A stretch of DNA of 21,571 bases from JAWXBK01 sp040878185 (GCA_040878185.1 JBBDMS010000034.1:1-21571), one strand, 5' to 3'. Counted from the first letter of the stretch, positions 5,169 to 12,566 are shown. Notes: a model not told the origin generated them from the letters alone. Numbers and translations: made by a program.

Positions 5169-6560
5169 CTAGCGAACCAGCCGCAAGGCGAGCTCGCCAC
5201 CCTGGAAGGGCGGCGTCTCGGTGTATTCCGAGCATTGCGACGATGCGGTGATGGCGGTGGAACCGCTCATGGTAACCGTATCGGCGATGAATACGGCGCA
5301 ATCATTGGCGACGCCGGACAGGGAACTTGCCGTCGTGCTGCCACTCAGTGTCAGGCCACCCTCCGGGAAATAGAGGATGCCGTGATAGCCCTCGACGGTC
5401 GAGCCGCTGACATTATGCGCGCTGCTCGCCGGTCGGTTCGGATCGCCGTAGAAAACGAAGCCGGCATAGTCGCCATCGTCCGGCGCCGAGAAGGCATAGC
5501 TGCCGGAGCCCGAGAAATTGACCCGCGCGCTCGAGCCGGTCATCACGAACGTCACGTCGCGGCCGGACAGAATGGACGTTCCCGAGACGTTGAATGCGCC
5601 GTCCTTGATGTAATAGGTGCCGGGCTGGAACGATATGGTTCGGCTGCCGCTGAACGAGATGCCGCCGCAATAGACGCCCGGCGACATGGCGGTGCTGCCG
5701 CTGCCGCTGCCGCTGAAATTGTTGAAATCGCAACCCGCATATTCGCTCGCCGCCGGCATCGCATCGTACGGCGCCCGATCGAACGGATCGCCGAGCCGCT
5801 CGCCGGTATTGGCCTGCGTATAGGGTGCGTTGGGCACGCTCGCGGTGCCGCTCATCTGGATCCCGCCGCAGATCGAGAAGGTGCCACTCTCGACGCCCGG
5901 CGCACCCAGCGAAATGGCGCCCGAGCCCGAAGCCGTGAACGCGCGCGCGTGGCAGGAATCGACCTGGATGTTGCAGCCGAGCCCGTTGACGCCGGACGTG
6001 CCGCTCTTGGTGAGCGCGCCCGATGCGCTCTCGTTGAGAACATGCACACAGGCCGGCGCGCCGAAGCCGCCGCCGGTGGTCGTCGCGATGGCCGATACGG
6101 AAACGCCGCCCTGGTTGGAACCGAGCAGGCTCGCGAAGAAAAGCTTCAGCGAATTGCTGTTGTCCTCATCCATGTGAATGACGACTTCGATCGAATCCGG
6201 CGAGGCACCGCCGGCCGTAAATGTGTGCGCGTCGGCATCCCAGGTGCCGGGCGTCACGTCGGCCGAGGCGAGGACATCGCCGAAATCCGCGACGGCAAGA
6301 TTCTTTTCGGCGAACGAGATGGCTTCGAGCCGGGCCGCGTCCTGATCGGGAAGCTGGCTGGCGCCGGCCAGTGCCGCGGCGTCGGCCGCCGACTGCGCGC
6401 GATTCTTCATCAGATAGAGGTAGCTGCCGTCGATCGCGAGCGCGCTGAAGCCGGTGAACACGGCCATCGCGAGGGTTACATAAATCAGGACGGCGCCGCG
6501 TTCGTCGCGCAGGAACCGGCGACCGTTTCGAGCCCAAAACCGCTGGAAGATAACATTCAT
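5169..6560 (-). CDS. TadG-like pilus-assembly-related protein with beta-helix-like exported domain (copy 2)
   Basis: A 463-residue protein. Residues 1-20 are basic and cytoplasmic, about 22-44 form the membrane segment, and an alanine-rich helix follows: the Tad_N/TadG anchor. After a short domain (about residues 70-155) comes a long Gly/Ser-rich region with repeated S-G-S units and phrases such as S-P-G-V-Y-C-G-G-I-S-F-S-G, P-G-T-Y-Y-I-K-D-G and V-T-F-V-M-T-G-S. This suggests a right-handed beta-helix outside the cytoplasm. Several paired cysteines could form disulfides. Start: ATG 6560 with AGAGAGG about 10 nt upstream; the frame stays open further upstream but without a better site. Residues 21-66 are identical to those of the next gene upstream. 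It probably belongs to a Tad-like envelope structure; its binding target is unknown. Confidence 0.8.
   Translation of the reverse strand: MNVIFQRFWARNGRRFLRDERGAVLIYVTLAMAVFTGFSALAIDGSYLYLMKNRAQSAADAAALAGASQLPDQDAARLEAISFAEKNLAVADFGDVLASADVTPGTWDADAHTFTAGGASPDSIEVVIHMDEDNSNSLKLFFASLLGSNQGGVSVSAIATTTGGGFGAPACVHVLNESASGALTKSGTSGVNGLGCNIQVDSCHARAFTASGSGAISLGAPGVESGTFSICGGIQMSGTASVPNAPYTQANTGERLGDPFDRAPYDAMPAASEYAGCDFNNFSGSGSGSTAMSPGVYCGGISFSGSRTISFQPGTYYIKDGAFNVSGTSILSGRDVTFVMTGSSARVNFSGSGSYAFSAPDDGDYAGFVFYGDPNRPASSAHNVSGSTVEGYHGILYFPEGGLTLSGSTTASSLSGVANDCAVFIADTVTMSGSTAITASSQCSEYTETPPFQGGELALRLVR
6388..6497. repeat. 110-nt exact direct repeat, copy in the 5169-6560 gene
   Basis: Identical base for base to 7889-7998 (offset 1,501). 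It lies over the membrane-anchor coding region, with high but imperfect similarity continuing toward lower coordinates to about 6166. Recent duplication or gene conversion is implied. Confidence 0.9.
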
Positions 6561-6663
6561 CGATGCGGACCTCTCTGGCCGGCCAGCCGATGAGGCAGGC
6601 CGGGTCATTCACACGCGGGTACAGGGCCATGACCACGAGAACCAGCCGGGATCGTCGCTTTCG

Positions 6664-8061
6664 CTAGCGAACCAGGCGCAATGCGAGGGCGGCCGGCTGG
6701 AAGGGCGGCGTTCCCTGGAAATCGCTGCATTCGGAGGCGAGGTTCAATTCGACCGTGCCGTTGAAGAACAACGTATCGGCAATCAGCACCGAGCAATCGT
6801 CGGTGCCGCCGGGCAGATCGCCGCCCACGGTGCCGAGCAGTTCGACACCGGCGCCGGGGAAATAGGCGATGCCATGGAACGCGCCGAGCGGTGTGCCATG
6901 CATCCGATGATCGTCGGTCGCCGGATTGTTGGGATCGCCGAAGAACACGAACCCGGCATAGTCGCCCGTGGTCGGGGCGGTGAATGCCATGCTGGCGGTC
7001 CCGCCGAGGTCGAGGTTGGACGCAGAGCCGGTCATCACGAAAGTGACGCCCTCGCCGGAAAGCGCCCAGTTGCCGGTTGTCTTGAACTCGCCTTCCTTGA
7101 TGTAATAGGTGCCGGGCAGGAAGTTCGCGACGTGATTGCCCGAGAGCGAAATGCCGCCGCAATAGACGCCTGGCGACAAGGTCAGGTCCTGATTGGAACT
7201 GAAGTCTGTCTCGTTGCACTCGTCGATCTCTTCCGGTGCCGGCAACTGGTTGAAGGGTGTGCGGTCGAAGGGATCGCCCGCAGCAACGCCGGTATTGTCG
7301 TTGACATAGGGCTCCGGCGGCAGGTTGACATTGGGTCCGATATCCATGCCGCCGCAGACATTGATCGATCCGCTGCCGGTGCCGCCGTCGTCGAGCTCGA
7401 CCGTCAAGTCGATCGTGGGATCGCCCGACGCCACGAACGCCGCGCCCTCGTCGCAGGAATCGACCTGGATATTGCAGCCCTGACCGCTGATGTCCGCCGT
7501 ACCGACGACCCGGAACGCATCTTCCGCATCCGGGCTCAATGCCTGGAGGCAACTTTCGCCGAAGGATTGGCCCCCGGCGGGGGGCCCCCCCCCCGAGACG
7601 GCAATGCCGCCCTCGTTGGAGCCGAGTATGCTCGCGAAGAAAAGCTGCACCGGATTGCTGTTCTCCTCGTCCAGGTGAATGACGACTTCGACCGAATCCG
7701 GCGTGGCGCCGCCGGCCGTAAATGTCCGCGCCTCGGTATCCCAGGTGCCGGGCGTGACGTCGGCCGAGGCGAGAACATTGCCGTAATCCGCAACCGCGAG
7801 ATTCTTTTCGGCGAACGAAACGGCTTCGAGCCGCGCCGCGCCCTCGTCGGGGAGTTGGCTGACGCCGGCAAGCGCCGCTGCATCGGCTGCCGACTGCGCG
7901 CGATTCTTCATCAGATAGAGGTAGCTGCCGTCGATCGCGAGCGCGCTGAAGCCGGTGAACACGGCCATCGCGAGGGTTACATAAATCAGGACGGCGCCAC
8001 GGGTGTCGGCGCCGAATGCCCGCAACTCCTTGCGAACCGCCTTCAATGAATTCCCCAACAT
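6664..8061 (-). CDS. TadG-like pilus-assembly-related protein with beta-helix-like exported domain (copy 1)
   Basis: A 465-residue paralogue of the next gene downstream, with the same plan: basic N-terminus, membrane segment at about residues 22-44, alanine-rich helix, short conserved domain, then a long exported region. The exported region keeps the landmark phrases (G-C-N-I-Q-V-D-S-C, S-P-G-V-Y-C-G-G-I-S, P-G-T-Y-Y-I-K, V-T-F-V-M-T-G-S, G-D-Y-A-G-F-V-F) but differs widely elsewhere and is more acidic, with fewer Ser-Gly repeats. Start: ATG 8061 with GAGGGG a few nt upstream; the frame is open beyond this but overlaps the TadE-like gene. It lies 41 nt after that gene, so they are probably co-transcribed. 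A G10C6 tract (coding strand) lies at 7579-7594 in a variable loop; the frame is intact when aligned with the paralogue. Confidence 0.8.
   Translation of the reverse strand: MLGNSLKAVRKELRAFGADTRGAVLIYVTLAMAVFTGFSALAIDGSYLYLMKNRAQSAADAAALAGVSQLPDEGAARLEAVSFAEKNLAVADYGNVLASADVTPGTWDTEARTFTAGGATPDSVEVVIHLDEENSNPVQLFFASILGSNEGGIAVSGGGPPAGGQSFGESCLQALSPDAEDAFRVVGTADISGQGCNIQVDSCDEGAAFVASGDPTIDLTVELDDGGTGSGSINVCGGMDIGPNVNLPPEPYVNDNTGVAAGDPFDRTPFNQLPAPEEIDECNETDFSSNQDLTLSPGVYCGGISLSGNHVANFLPGTYYIKEGEFKTTGNWALSGEGVTFVMTGSASNLDLGGTASMAFTAPTTGDYAGFVFFGDPNNPATDDHRMHGTPLGAFHGIAYFPGAGVELLGTVGGDLPGGTDDCSVLIADTLFFNGTVELNLASECSDFQGTPPFQPAALALRLVR
7579..7594. repeat. G6C10 homopolymer tract inside a TadG-like gene
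   Basis: Six G (7579-7584) followed by ten C (7585-7594) on the plus strand, so G10C6 on the coding strand. It encodes part of a Gly-Gly-Gly-Pro-Pro loop between the anchor domain and the exported domain. The tract is long enough to be slippage-prone. Confidence 0.85.
7889..7998. repeat. 110-nt exact direct repeat, copy in the 6664-8061 gene
   Basis: Identical to 6388-6497. Exact homologous exchange between the two copies would remove 1,501 bp and fuse the anchor start of this gene to the exported domain of the downstream one, in frame, because both code in the same register. Confidence 0.9.
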
Positions 8062-8102
8062 GAACCCCTCGCTAAATCGCAAACGGCGCGACAGGCGCGC
8101 CG

Positions 8103-8534
8103 TCATTCCTTGCGCATGGTTGCTTCGACGGAGATCGTGCCTTCGTCCATCACGCCCAGCACGTCCATGACCGCGGCATCCGCCGCCGGCAGCGATACCA
8201 TCACCACGACATCGTCGCCGGCATCCGGTGGGTTGGTCGCATTGACGGTGAACGTGCCGGAGAAATCCGCAACGCGATCGCAAACCAGATCCTCGGCACT
8301 GGCGGCCGCGCCACCCGGACAGGTGACGTTGCTGCCGGTTGCGGTCAGCTCGCCCACGGAAATGCCGCGCGCTGCTTCGCGCGCCGCGTTCTGCATGGTG
8401 GTCTGGATAAAGAAGACATAGCCGAACTGTATGACGCCCGAGGTCAACAGGATGAGCATCGGCGCAACCAGGGTGAACTCCACCAAGGCGGCGCCACGCT
8501 CGCACGACCAAAGCCTGCGAAGTCCGCGTTTCAT
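8103..8534 (-). CDS. TadE-like pseudopilin
   Basis: A 143-residue protein of the TadE family. The N-terminus is short and basic, followed by E-R-G-A-A-L-V-E-F-T-L-V-A-P and a long hydrophobic segment (about residues 15-44). Glu19 lies at +5 after Gly14, as expected for prepilin peptidase cleavage in TadE/TadF pseudopilins, so processing before Ala15 is likely. The rest is exported, with two cysteines (in the V-T-C-P-G and L-V-C-D-R phrases) that may pair. Start: ATG 8534 with GGAAGAGG about 10 nt upstream; an in-frame GTG at 8561 lies before that site and is not preferred. It is the first gene of the leftward TadE/TadG set, with a long AT-rich regulatory region upstream. No prepilin peptidase is encoded in the window. 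Confidence 0.85.
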   Translation of the reverse strand: MKRGLRRLWSCERGAALVEFTLVAPMLILLTSGVIQFGYVFFIQTTMQNAAREAARGISVGELTATGSNVTCPGGAAASAEDLVCDRVADFSGTFTVNATNPPDAGDDVVVMVSLPAADAAVMDVLGVMDEGTISVEATMRKE

Positions 8535-8749
8535 CGAACCGGAGCCTCTTCCAGCGCACACCTGAAGTCGCTGGACGCAACGATGCCCGCAGGCGTCGGA
8601 TGCGCCCCTCCCTCGCGATCGGTGGTCAATTCCGGGGTCGCCCGCACGGTTCCCCGGAGGCGATTACCCCAATACTACATGGCTTGAACGCCCTGTTTGT
8701 CAATAAAGCTATCGGTATGCAGCCGAAGGCTGAATTCGATTATGAACAG

Positions 8750-8775
8750 TTAAATAACAATTCATATATGTGAAT
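8750..8775. promoter_or_regulatory. Candidate CtrA-like site and overlapping palindrome
   Basis: TTAA-N7-TTCA at 8750-8764 differs by one base from the alphaproteobacterial CtrA consensus TTAA-N7-TTAA. It overlaps a 16-bp imperfect palindrome, ATTCA-TATATG-TGAAT (8760-8775). Tad pilus genes are CtrA-controlled in Caulobacter, which makes the placement suggestive. In an AT-rich stretch, however, such matches can be chance. Confidence 0.3.
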
Positions 8776-9004
8776 ATGGTTGGACTGCACAGAATTGCCC
8801 CGGTTTCCCGGCGGTCGGTGATCCCACCCGCTCTTGCATTGCCTCACGGCGCTCCCAAAATCGGATTCACGTTCTCTCCGACCCTCTTTTTTGGCCTCAG
8901 GCAGCGGCAAAGCCGGCGCCGAGACCGCCCGGAACTTCGCCGGGATGCGGGGTGCTGGAGGGGCGCGAATTTCGAGGCCGGCCCCCTAATCCTTCGGGGC
9001 TGGC

Positions 9005-9030
9005 GACCGCCGGTACGGTGAACGGCGGTC
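9005..9030 (+). other. Leader hairpin upstream of the DUF883 gene
   Basis: GACCGCCG (9005-9012) and CGGCGGTC (9023-9030) form a perfect 8-bp stem with a 10-nt loop, about 70 nt before the start codon. There is no following T-tract. It could stabilise or regulate the mRNA leader. Confidence 0.4.
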
Positions 9031-9060
9031 AGAACGTCCCGCAGCAAAGGCTGCGAGCCC

Positions 9061-9086
9061 AGTTTCATACCGCCAGTTTCATACCG
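9061..9086 (+). repeat. Tandem 12-bp repeat at the DUF883 ribosome binding site
   Basis: AGTTTCATACCG occurs at 9061-9072 and again at 9075-9086, a 14-bp period. The second copy runs directly into the GGAGG Shine-Dalgarno sequence, so the repeat is part of the translation initiation region. Confidence 0.75.
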
Positions 9087-9098
9087 GAGGACCTCACG

Positions 9099-9413
9099 AT
9101 GGAGACCAAGACGATGGACGCCAAGATCAAGGGCCAGCCTGCCGCGGATCTCGAAAATCTTGCCGAAGACATGGCGGCGCTGAAGCGCGACTTTGCCGCG
9201 CTGCTTTCGCATGTGAAGAACGGCGCCAACGAGGCGGCGCGCGGCGCGGCCAATCGGGTCGGCGAAAGGGCAGCCGATATCTACGACGAAGTGGGCGAGC
9301 GCGGCCGCAAGTCGGCCGAGGCGGTGCGCCACGAGGTCGAGGAACGGCCGTTGACCAGTCTTGCGATCGCGTTCGCGGTCGGGTTCATCGGCGGGCGTCT
9401 CCTCTCGCGTTGA
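9099..9413 (+). CDS. DUF883 (ElaB/YqjD-like) membrane-anchored protein
   Basis: A 104-residue protein. A charged amphipathic helical region (about residues 15-80, with L-E-N-L-A-E-D-M-A-A-L-K-R-D at its start) is followed by a short C-terminal membrane segment with the family ending E-R-P-L-T-S-L-A-I-A-F-A-V-G-F-I-G-G-R-L-L. In Escherichia coli the relatives ElaB and YqjD are stationary-phase inner-membrane proteins whose N-terminal part binds ribosomes. Start: ATG 9099 follows GGAGG by about 8 nt; the frame is open further upstream but has no comparable site. The next gene, 40 nt downstream, encodes a holin-like membrane protein, mirroring the E. coli yqjD-yqjE pair. A role in stress or stationary phase is inferred from the family. 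Confidence 0.85.
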   Translation: METKTMDAKIKGQPAADLENLAEDMAALKRDFAALLSHVKNGANEAARGAANRVGERAADIYDEVGERGRKSAEAVRHEVEERPLTSLAIAFAVGFIGGRLLSR

Positions 9414-9420
9414 CCCGGCC

Positions 9421-9437
9421 GGCACCGTTAAGGTGCC
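9421..9437 (+). other. Intercistronic hairpin between DUF883 and holin-like genes
   Basis: GGCACC-gttaa-GGTGCC, a perfect 6-bp stem with 5-nt loop, 7 nt after the DUF883 stop and 16 nt before the next ATG. There is no T-tract, so it is more likely an mRNA processing or stability element than a terminator. Confidence 0.4.
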
Positions 9438-9453
9438 AATCAACGAGGGGGCC

Positions 9454-9876
9454 ATGAACAGCATCGTGAAAATGGCGCTGGCGGCGTTGCTGCAAGGCAC
9501 GCTCGCCAGCCGTACGGCGGAGGCCGCCGGCCGCATGTCGATCCCGATCCTGTTCGGGATGGTCGCGCTCTTCTTTGCGACTGCCGCAATCGGCTGCCTT
9601 ACCGTTGCGCTCTGGGTGCTGCTCGCGCCGACGATCGGACCGATCTGGACGCCGGTTGCCTGCGCCGGCGCCTTGCTCGCGGTCGCCGGCATTATCCTTC
9701 TGACCGGCTTCATCATCTCGCGCCGGATGAAGGAACGGTCCCGACCGGCCGCCGCGCCGATCGTGCCGGAACAGCTCCTTTCGGACATCGGCGGCATGCT
9801 GAAGAAGCATCAGAGTTCGCTGCTGATCGCGGCGGTGGTCGCGGGTCTGATGGCGGGGACCGGCCGGCGCGACTGA
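9454..9876 (+). CDS. Putative phage-holin-family/YqjE-like inner-membrane protein
   Basis: A 140-residue protein with two membrane segments (about residues 29-58 and 64-88), a basic Arg/Lys/Pro-rich cytoplasmic stretch (89-105), and a third hydrophobic stretch near the C-terminus (120-136). Two close helices near the N-terminus followed by a charged tail is the pattern of the DUF1469/Holin-X/YqjE group, whose members are named for holins but are ordinary chromosomal genes. Start: ATG 9454 after GAGGGGG. It is co-oriented with and close behind the DUF883 gene, so it is probably in the same transcript. There is no phage context, so lysis function is not suggested. Confidence 0.7.
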   Translation: MNSIVKMALAALLQGTLASRTAEAAGRMSIPILFGMVALFFATAAIGCLTVALWVLLAPTIGPIWTPVACAGALLAVAGIILLTGFIISRRMKERSRPAAAPIVPEQLLSDIGGMLKKHQSSLLIAAVVAGLMAGTGRRD

Positions 9877-10060
9877 CCGCAGGGCGGCAATTCGCCCGCA
9901 CTCGATCGGCATGCGCATTGGTTTAAGCCTGCCTATCGGGATTCTCCGGGCGCCCTTGCGCCGGAGCGCGCGTGGCGCCGAGAATGACCGCCCTGCAGCG
10001 CTGCCTGACCAGAGGCTCGCGCTGCGCCGTTGCCGGTTCGACCAAATTTCCGATAGCCAG

Positions 10061-10900
10061 ATGCCTGTAACGCCCCCCGAGCTCCGGACCCGCTTCTTCG
10101 TGTTCGGTCTGCCGAAATCCGGCACCACCTGGCTGCAGATGCTGCTCGATGCGCATCCGGCGGTGAGTTGCCCGAGCGAACACCAGGTTCTGCATTTCCT
10201 CGAGGCACTGCCGACGCTGGTGAACGATTACAATATCGTGCTGCGCGAAGTCGATCGGCGCACCGCGAACCAGGGTGCGACGTTGCTCGCCAACGACGAT
10301 CTTCTGGCCATCACGCGCGCGATCATCGATCGCGCGATCGAGAGCGGCGCACGACGAAAGAATGCGACGATCGCCGGGATCAAGGACAACACGCTGGTCT
10401 CGCATCTCGCGTTGTTTCGCGAGCTATATCCTCACGCAAAACTTCTCTGCATCGTGCGCGATCCGCGCGATACGGCCTTGTCGAGCTGGCATCACAATAA
10501 TCGCGTCGAGCCCGGTTTCCGTGATCGCGCATCGGACTTCGCCAGTTGGGCCGCGCAAACCTGGACCCGCTGGACCGATCTCTATGGGACGACGCTCGCC
10601 CTCGACGATCCCGCGCGCGACCGGCTCATGCTGCGCTACGAGGATCTGATCGGCCCCGCGCGCGCGGCAACCCTGGCGGGCGTGCTGGCGCATCTCGGTG
10701 CGGCGAACGATTCCCCCGTGATCGACCGGCTGTTCGATGCGACCGATCTCGATCGGCTGCGCAGCGGTGCTGCCGCACCCTTTTACCGCGCCGGCCGTGC
10801 CGGGGGCTGGCGCGACGCGCCGGAGGCATCCGCTTTGCCCCCGATGTCGCCCGAAACCCTGCGGCTGCTCGCCCATTTCGATTATTCACCGGGGCCCTGA
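10061..10900 (+). CDS. Sulfotransferase family protein
   Basis: A 279-residue PAPS-dependent sulfotransferase. The 5'-phosphosulfate loop is G-L-P-K-S-G-T-T-W (residues 16-24), and the 3'-phosphate-binding segment is I-V-R-D-P-R-D-T-A-L-S-S-W (131-143). Both are well conserved and in the usual order and spacing. The acceptor is unknown; bacterial members modify glycans, lipids or small metabolites in the cytoplasm. Start: ATG 10061 puts the P-loop close to the N-terminus, as is normal for the family. The frame is open back to 9911, but that extension is Arg-rich and unlike a domain. The ribosome binding site is weak. It is a stand-alone gene between the holin-like gene and hspQ, with no sulfate-activation genes in view. 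Confidence 0.88.
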   Translation: MPVTPPELRTRFFVFGLPKSGTTWLQMLLDAHPAVSCPSEHQVLHFLEALPTLVNDYNIVLREVDRRTANQGATLLANDDLLAITRAIIDRAIESGARRKNATIAGIKDNTLVSHLALFRELYPHAKLLCIVRDPRDTALSSWHHNNRVEPGFRDRASDFASWAAQTWTRWTDLYGTTLALDDPARDRLMLRYEDLIGPARAATLAGVLAHLGAANDSPVIDRLFDATDLDRLRSGAAAPFYRAGRAGGWRDAPEASALPPMSPETLRLLAHFDYSPGP

Positions 10901-10970
10901 GCCGGCGATCTTTCGCCCGCTGCCTGCGTCAGCGCAAAAATGCTAGGATCGGGGCTGTCGGGGCGGATAT

Positions 10971-11324
10971 ATGACGGCGGATCAGAAGACGGGCAGGGAC
11001 ATGCGGCAGGCGAAATTCAGGATCGGCGAGGTCGTGCGCCATCGCTTCTTCGAGTTCCGGGGCGTCATCTTCGACGTCGATCCGGAGTTCAGCAATACCG
11101 ATGAATGGTACGAATCGATCCCCGCCGAGATTCGTCCGCGCAAGGATCAGCCCTTCTATCATCTGCTCGCCGAGAACGAGAAGACGACGTACATCGCTTA
11201 TGTGTCGGAACAGAATCTGCTGGTCGACGAAACCGGCGAGCCGATCAACCATCCGATGATCGAAGAGCTGTTCGAGAGCCCCGCTACCGGAAGCTACCGG
11301 CCGCGCCGCGGAATGGCGAACTGA
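10971..11324 (+). CDS. hspQ: Heat shock protein HspQ (YccV-like)
   Basis: A 117-residue protein of the HspQ/YccV family. Recognisable phrases are F-R-I-G-E-V-V-R-H-R-F-F-E-F-R-G-V-I-F-D-V-D-P-E-F, W-Y-E-S-I-P, R-P-R-K-D-Q-P-F-Y-H-L-L and Y-V-S-E-Q-N-L-L-V-D. In E. coli HspQ binds hemimethylated DNA and acts as a specificity factor for Lon protease. Start: ATG 10971 after GGGCGGA; a second in-frame ATG at 11001 follows GGCAGGGA and matches the usual N-terminus of shorter homologues, so initiation there is possible. The gene converges on the Sel1-repeat gene across a 63-nt gap containing a 13-nt palindrome (TCGGTT-C-AACCGA, 11368-11380) but no clear terminator. Confidence 0.93.
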   Translation: MTADQKTGRDMRQAKFRIGEVVRHRFFEFRGVIFDVDPEFSNTDEWYESIPAEIRPRKDQPFYHLLAENEKTTYIAYVSEQNLLVDETGEPINHPMIEELFESPATGSYRPRRGMAN

Positions 11325-11387
11325 CCGTCGGACTGTCGCGAACCCCGTCTTTCGCGAATCCGTTCCCTCGGTTCAACCGAATCCGCG

Positions 11388-12314
11388 CTAGCGCTGCAGT
11401 CCGCCGCCGTCTTCGCTGGCCGGCGCGAAGATCTTTGCCAGCATGTCCGATGCCATCGCCTGCGACTGATTGACCTGCTCGACGGTGAGCTGTTTGGTGA
11501 GATCGAGAATGAGCGAGGTCGCACCGCGATTGCCGAGGAACGAGGCGACCGACAGCCAGGCATGGGCCTGGATCGGATCGACGCTGACCCCTTCGCCCGA
11601 CAGATAGAGCATCGCCAGCGAAATCTGCGCCGTGGTCTGGCCGTGCGCGGCGGCCTTCAGATACCAGTAGACCGCATCGTCGATATCGCGTTCGACGCCG
11701 ACGCCGCTTTCGTACATATGGCCAAGCCGTGCCTGGGCAGGGCCATAGCCGGCCTCGGCCGCGTCTTCATAGAGATCGATCCAGTATTCCTCGTCGTCCG
11801 TCGTCAGCATGCCATGCTCGTACATGATGCCGAGATGGTAGTAGGCGGGAACATGGCCGACATCGGCCGCCTGCTTGAGCCAGTCATAGGCGCGCTGATA
11901 ATCCGCCGCGACGCCGTAGCCCTCGCGATAGGCGATGCCGAGATTGGTTTCGGCGGCGCGGTTGCGCTGGGCGGCTGCCATCTGGAACCAGCGCAGCGCC
12001 TCGGCGTCGTTCTGTTCGAGACCTTCGCCGCGCCCGTACATCTCGCCGATCATATTCTGCGCAGCGGCGTCGCCGCGATTGGCCGCGATCACGAACCAGC
12101 GCAGCGCATTGCCGTAATCCTGCAGCCGATAGGCTTCGGCGCCGCGATCGTAGTCGGTCGGCGTCGCGGCCATCGCCGGATGGGACGGAACCGTCGCGGC
12201 AAGGATCGCAGCGGCCAGGAACGCAGCCGCCAGGATTGCACCGGCGCGCATCGCCAACGGCGCCGCGAAGCGCCGCAGAAATCCTGCCGGGGCCGCCTTC
12301 ATCCGATGCCGCAT
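11388..12314 (-). CDS. Exported Sel1-like repeat (SLR) protein
   Basis: A 308-residue protein. A long basic N-region and hydrophobic core (residues 1-49) ending in H-P-A-M-A before A-T-P look like a Sec signal peptide, probably cleaved near residue 49. The rest is made of about six Sel1-type alpha-alpha repeats, each ending in phrases such as A-L-R-W-F-x-x-A-A and L-G-x-M-Y-x-x-G-x-G-V. SLR proteins are periplasmic or envelope scaffolds for protein-protein contacts. Start: ATG 12314 has GGGAGG 4 nt upstream; the in-frame ATG at 12332 lies before that site. It is divergent from the glutamate dehydrogenase gene across 252 nt in which no firm promoter can be called. The partner is unknown. Confidence 0.87.
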   Translation of the reverse strand: MRHRMKAAPAGFLRRFAAPLAMRAGAILAAAFLAAAILAATVPSHPAMAATPTDYDRGAEAYRLQDYGNALRWFVIAANRGDAAAQNMIGEMYGRGEGLEQNDAEALRWFQMAAAQRNRAAETNLGIAYREGYGVAADYQRAYDWLKQAADVGHVPAYYHLGIMYEHGMLTTDDEEYWIDLYEDAAEAGYGPAQARLGHMYESGVGVERDIDDAVYWYLKAAAHGQTTAQISLAMLYLSGEGVSVDPIQAHAWLSVASFLGNRGATSLILDLTKQLTVEQVNQSQAMASDMLAKIFAPASEDGGGLQR

Positions 12315-12566
12315 CGAACCTCCCAGTTTCATGCCGGGCCGCTACGTGACCGGTCGGCTTGCGCCCGGCGCCATCCGTTCCCGACGCGGCGCTCGTGCCG
12401 CGCCCATCCTAAATCGCACGAGCCGCAGAGTGAAGGCGGGCACAGATGGAACCCGAGGCGGCCGGCCGACTTTGTTTTGCCATGACGCATCGGTTAGCCT
12501 TGGCCTCGCGCCCGGGATGCGACTGCCCGTAGCGATCCGCGCCGTCACGACGGATGCAACAGGACC

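Larger units (their letters stand above)
8535..9098. other. 564-nt divergent regulatory gap between the TadE-like and DUF883 genes
   Basis: No credible gene on either strand; open frames here lack family features and ribosome binding sites. The centre (about 8690-8780) is strikingly AT-rich compared with the rest of the window and holds the candidate regulatory sites at 8750-8775 and a short CAGCC/GGCTG hairpin at 8720-8732. The right part holds the leader of the DUF883 gene with a hairpin and a short tandem repeat. A TTGACA on the minus strand (complement near 8697-8702) has no well-spaced -10 box. Confidence 0.55.

Noticed and set aside
7540..7620. Suspected frameshift in the TadG-like gene at the G6C10 tract
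   Set aside because: Aligned with its paralogue, the conserved phrases before (L-F-F-A-S-x-L-G-S-N) and after (G-C-N-I-Q-V-D-S-C) the tract are in the same frame, so the gene is intact as given.
8844..9797. Leftward open frame of 317 codons opposite the DUF883 and holin-like genes
   Set aside because: Antisense to two genes with clear family features and good ribosome sites; its own product has no family feature.
9454..9876. Phage remnant suggested by the holin-like protein
   Set aside because: No other phage gene is near, and the pairing with a DUF883 gene matches the ordinary chromosomal yqjD-yqjE arrangement.
12333..12566. Promoters in the divergent gap between the Sel1-repeat and glutamate dehydrogenase genes
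   Set aside because: GGAAC near 12449 and some loose -35/-10 pairs were considered, but none has acceptable spacing and both boxes.
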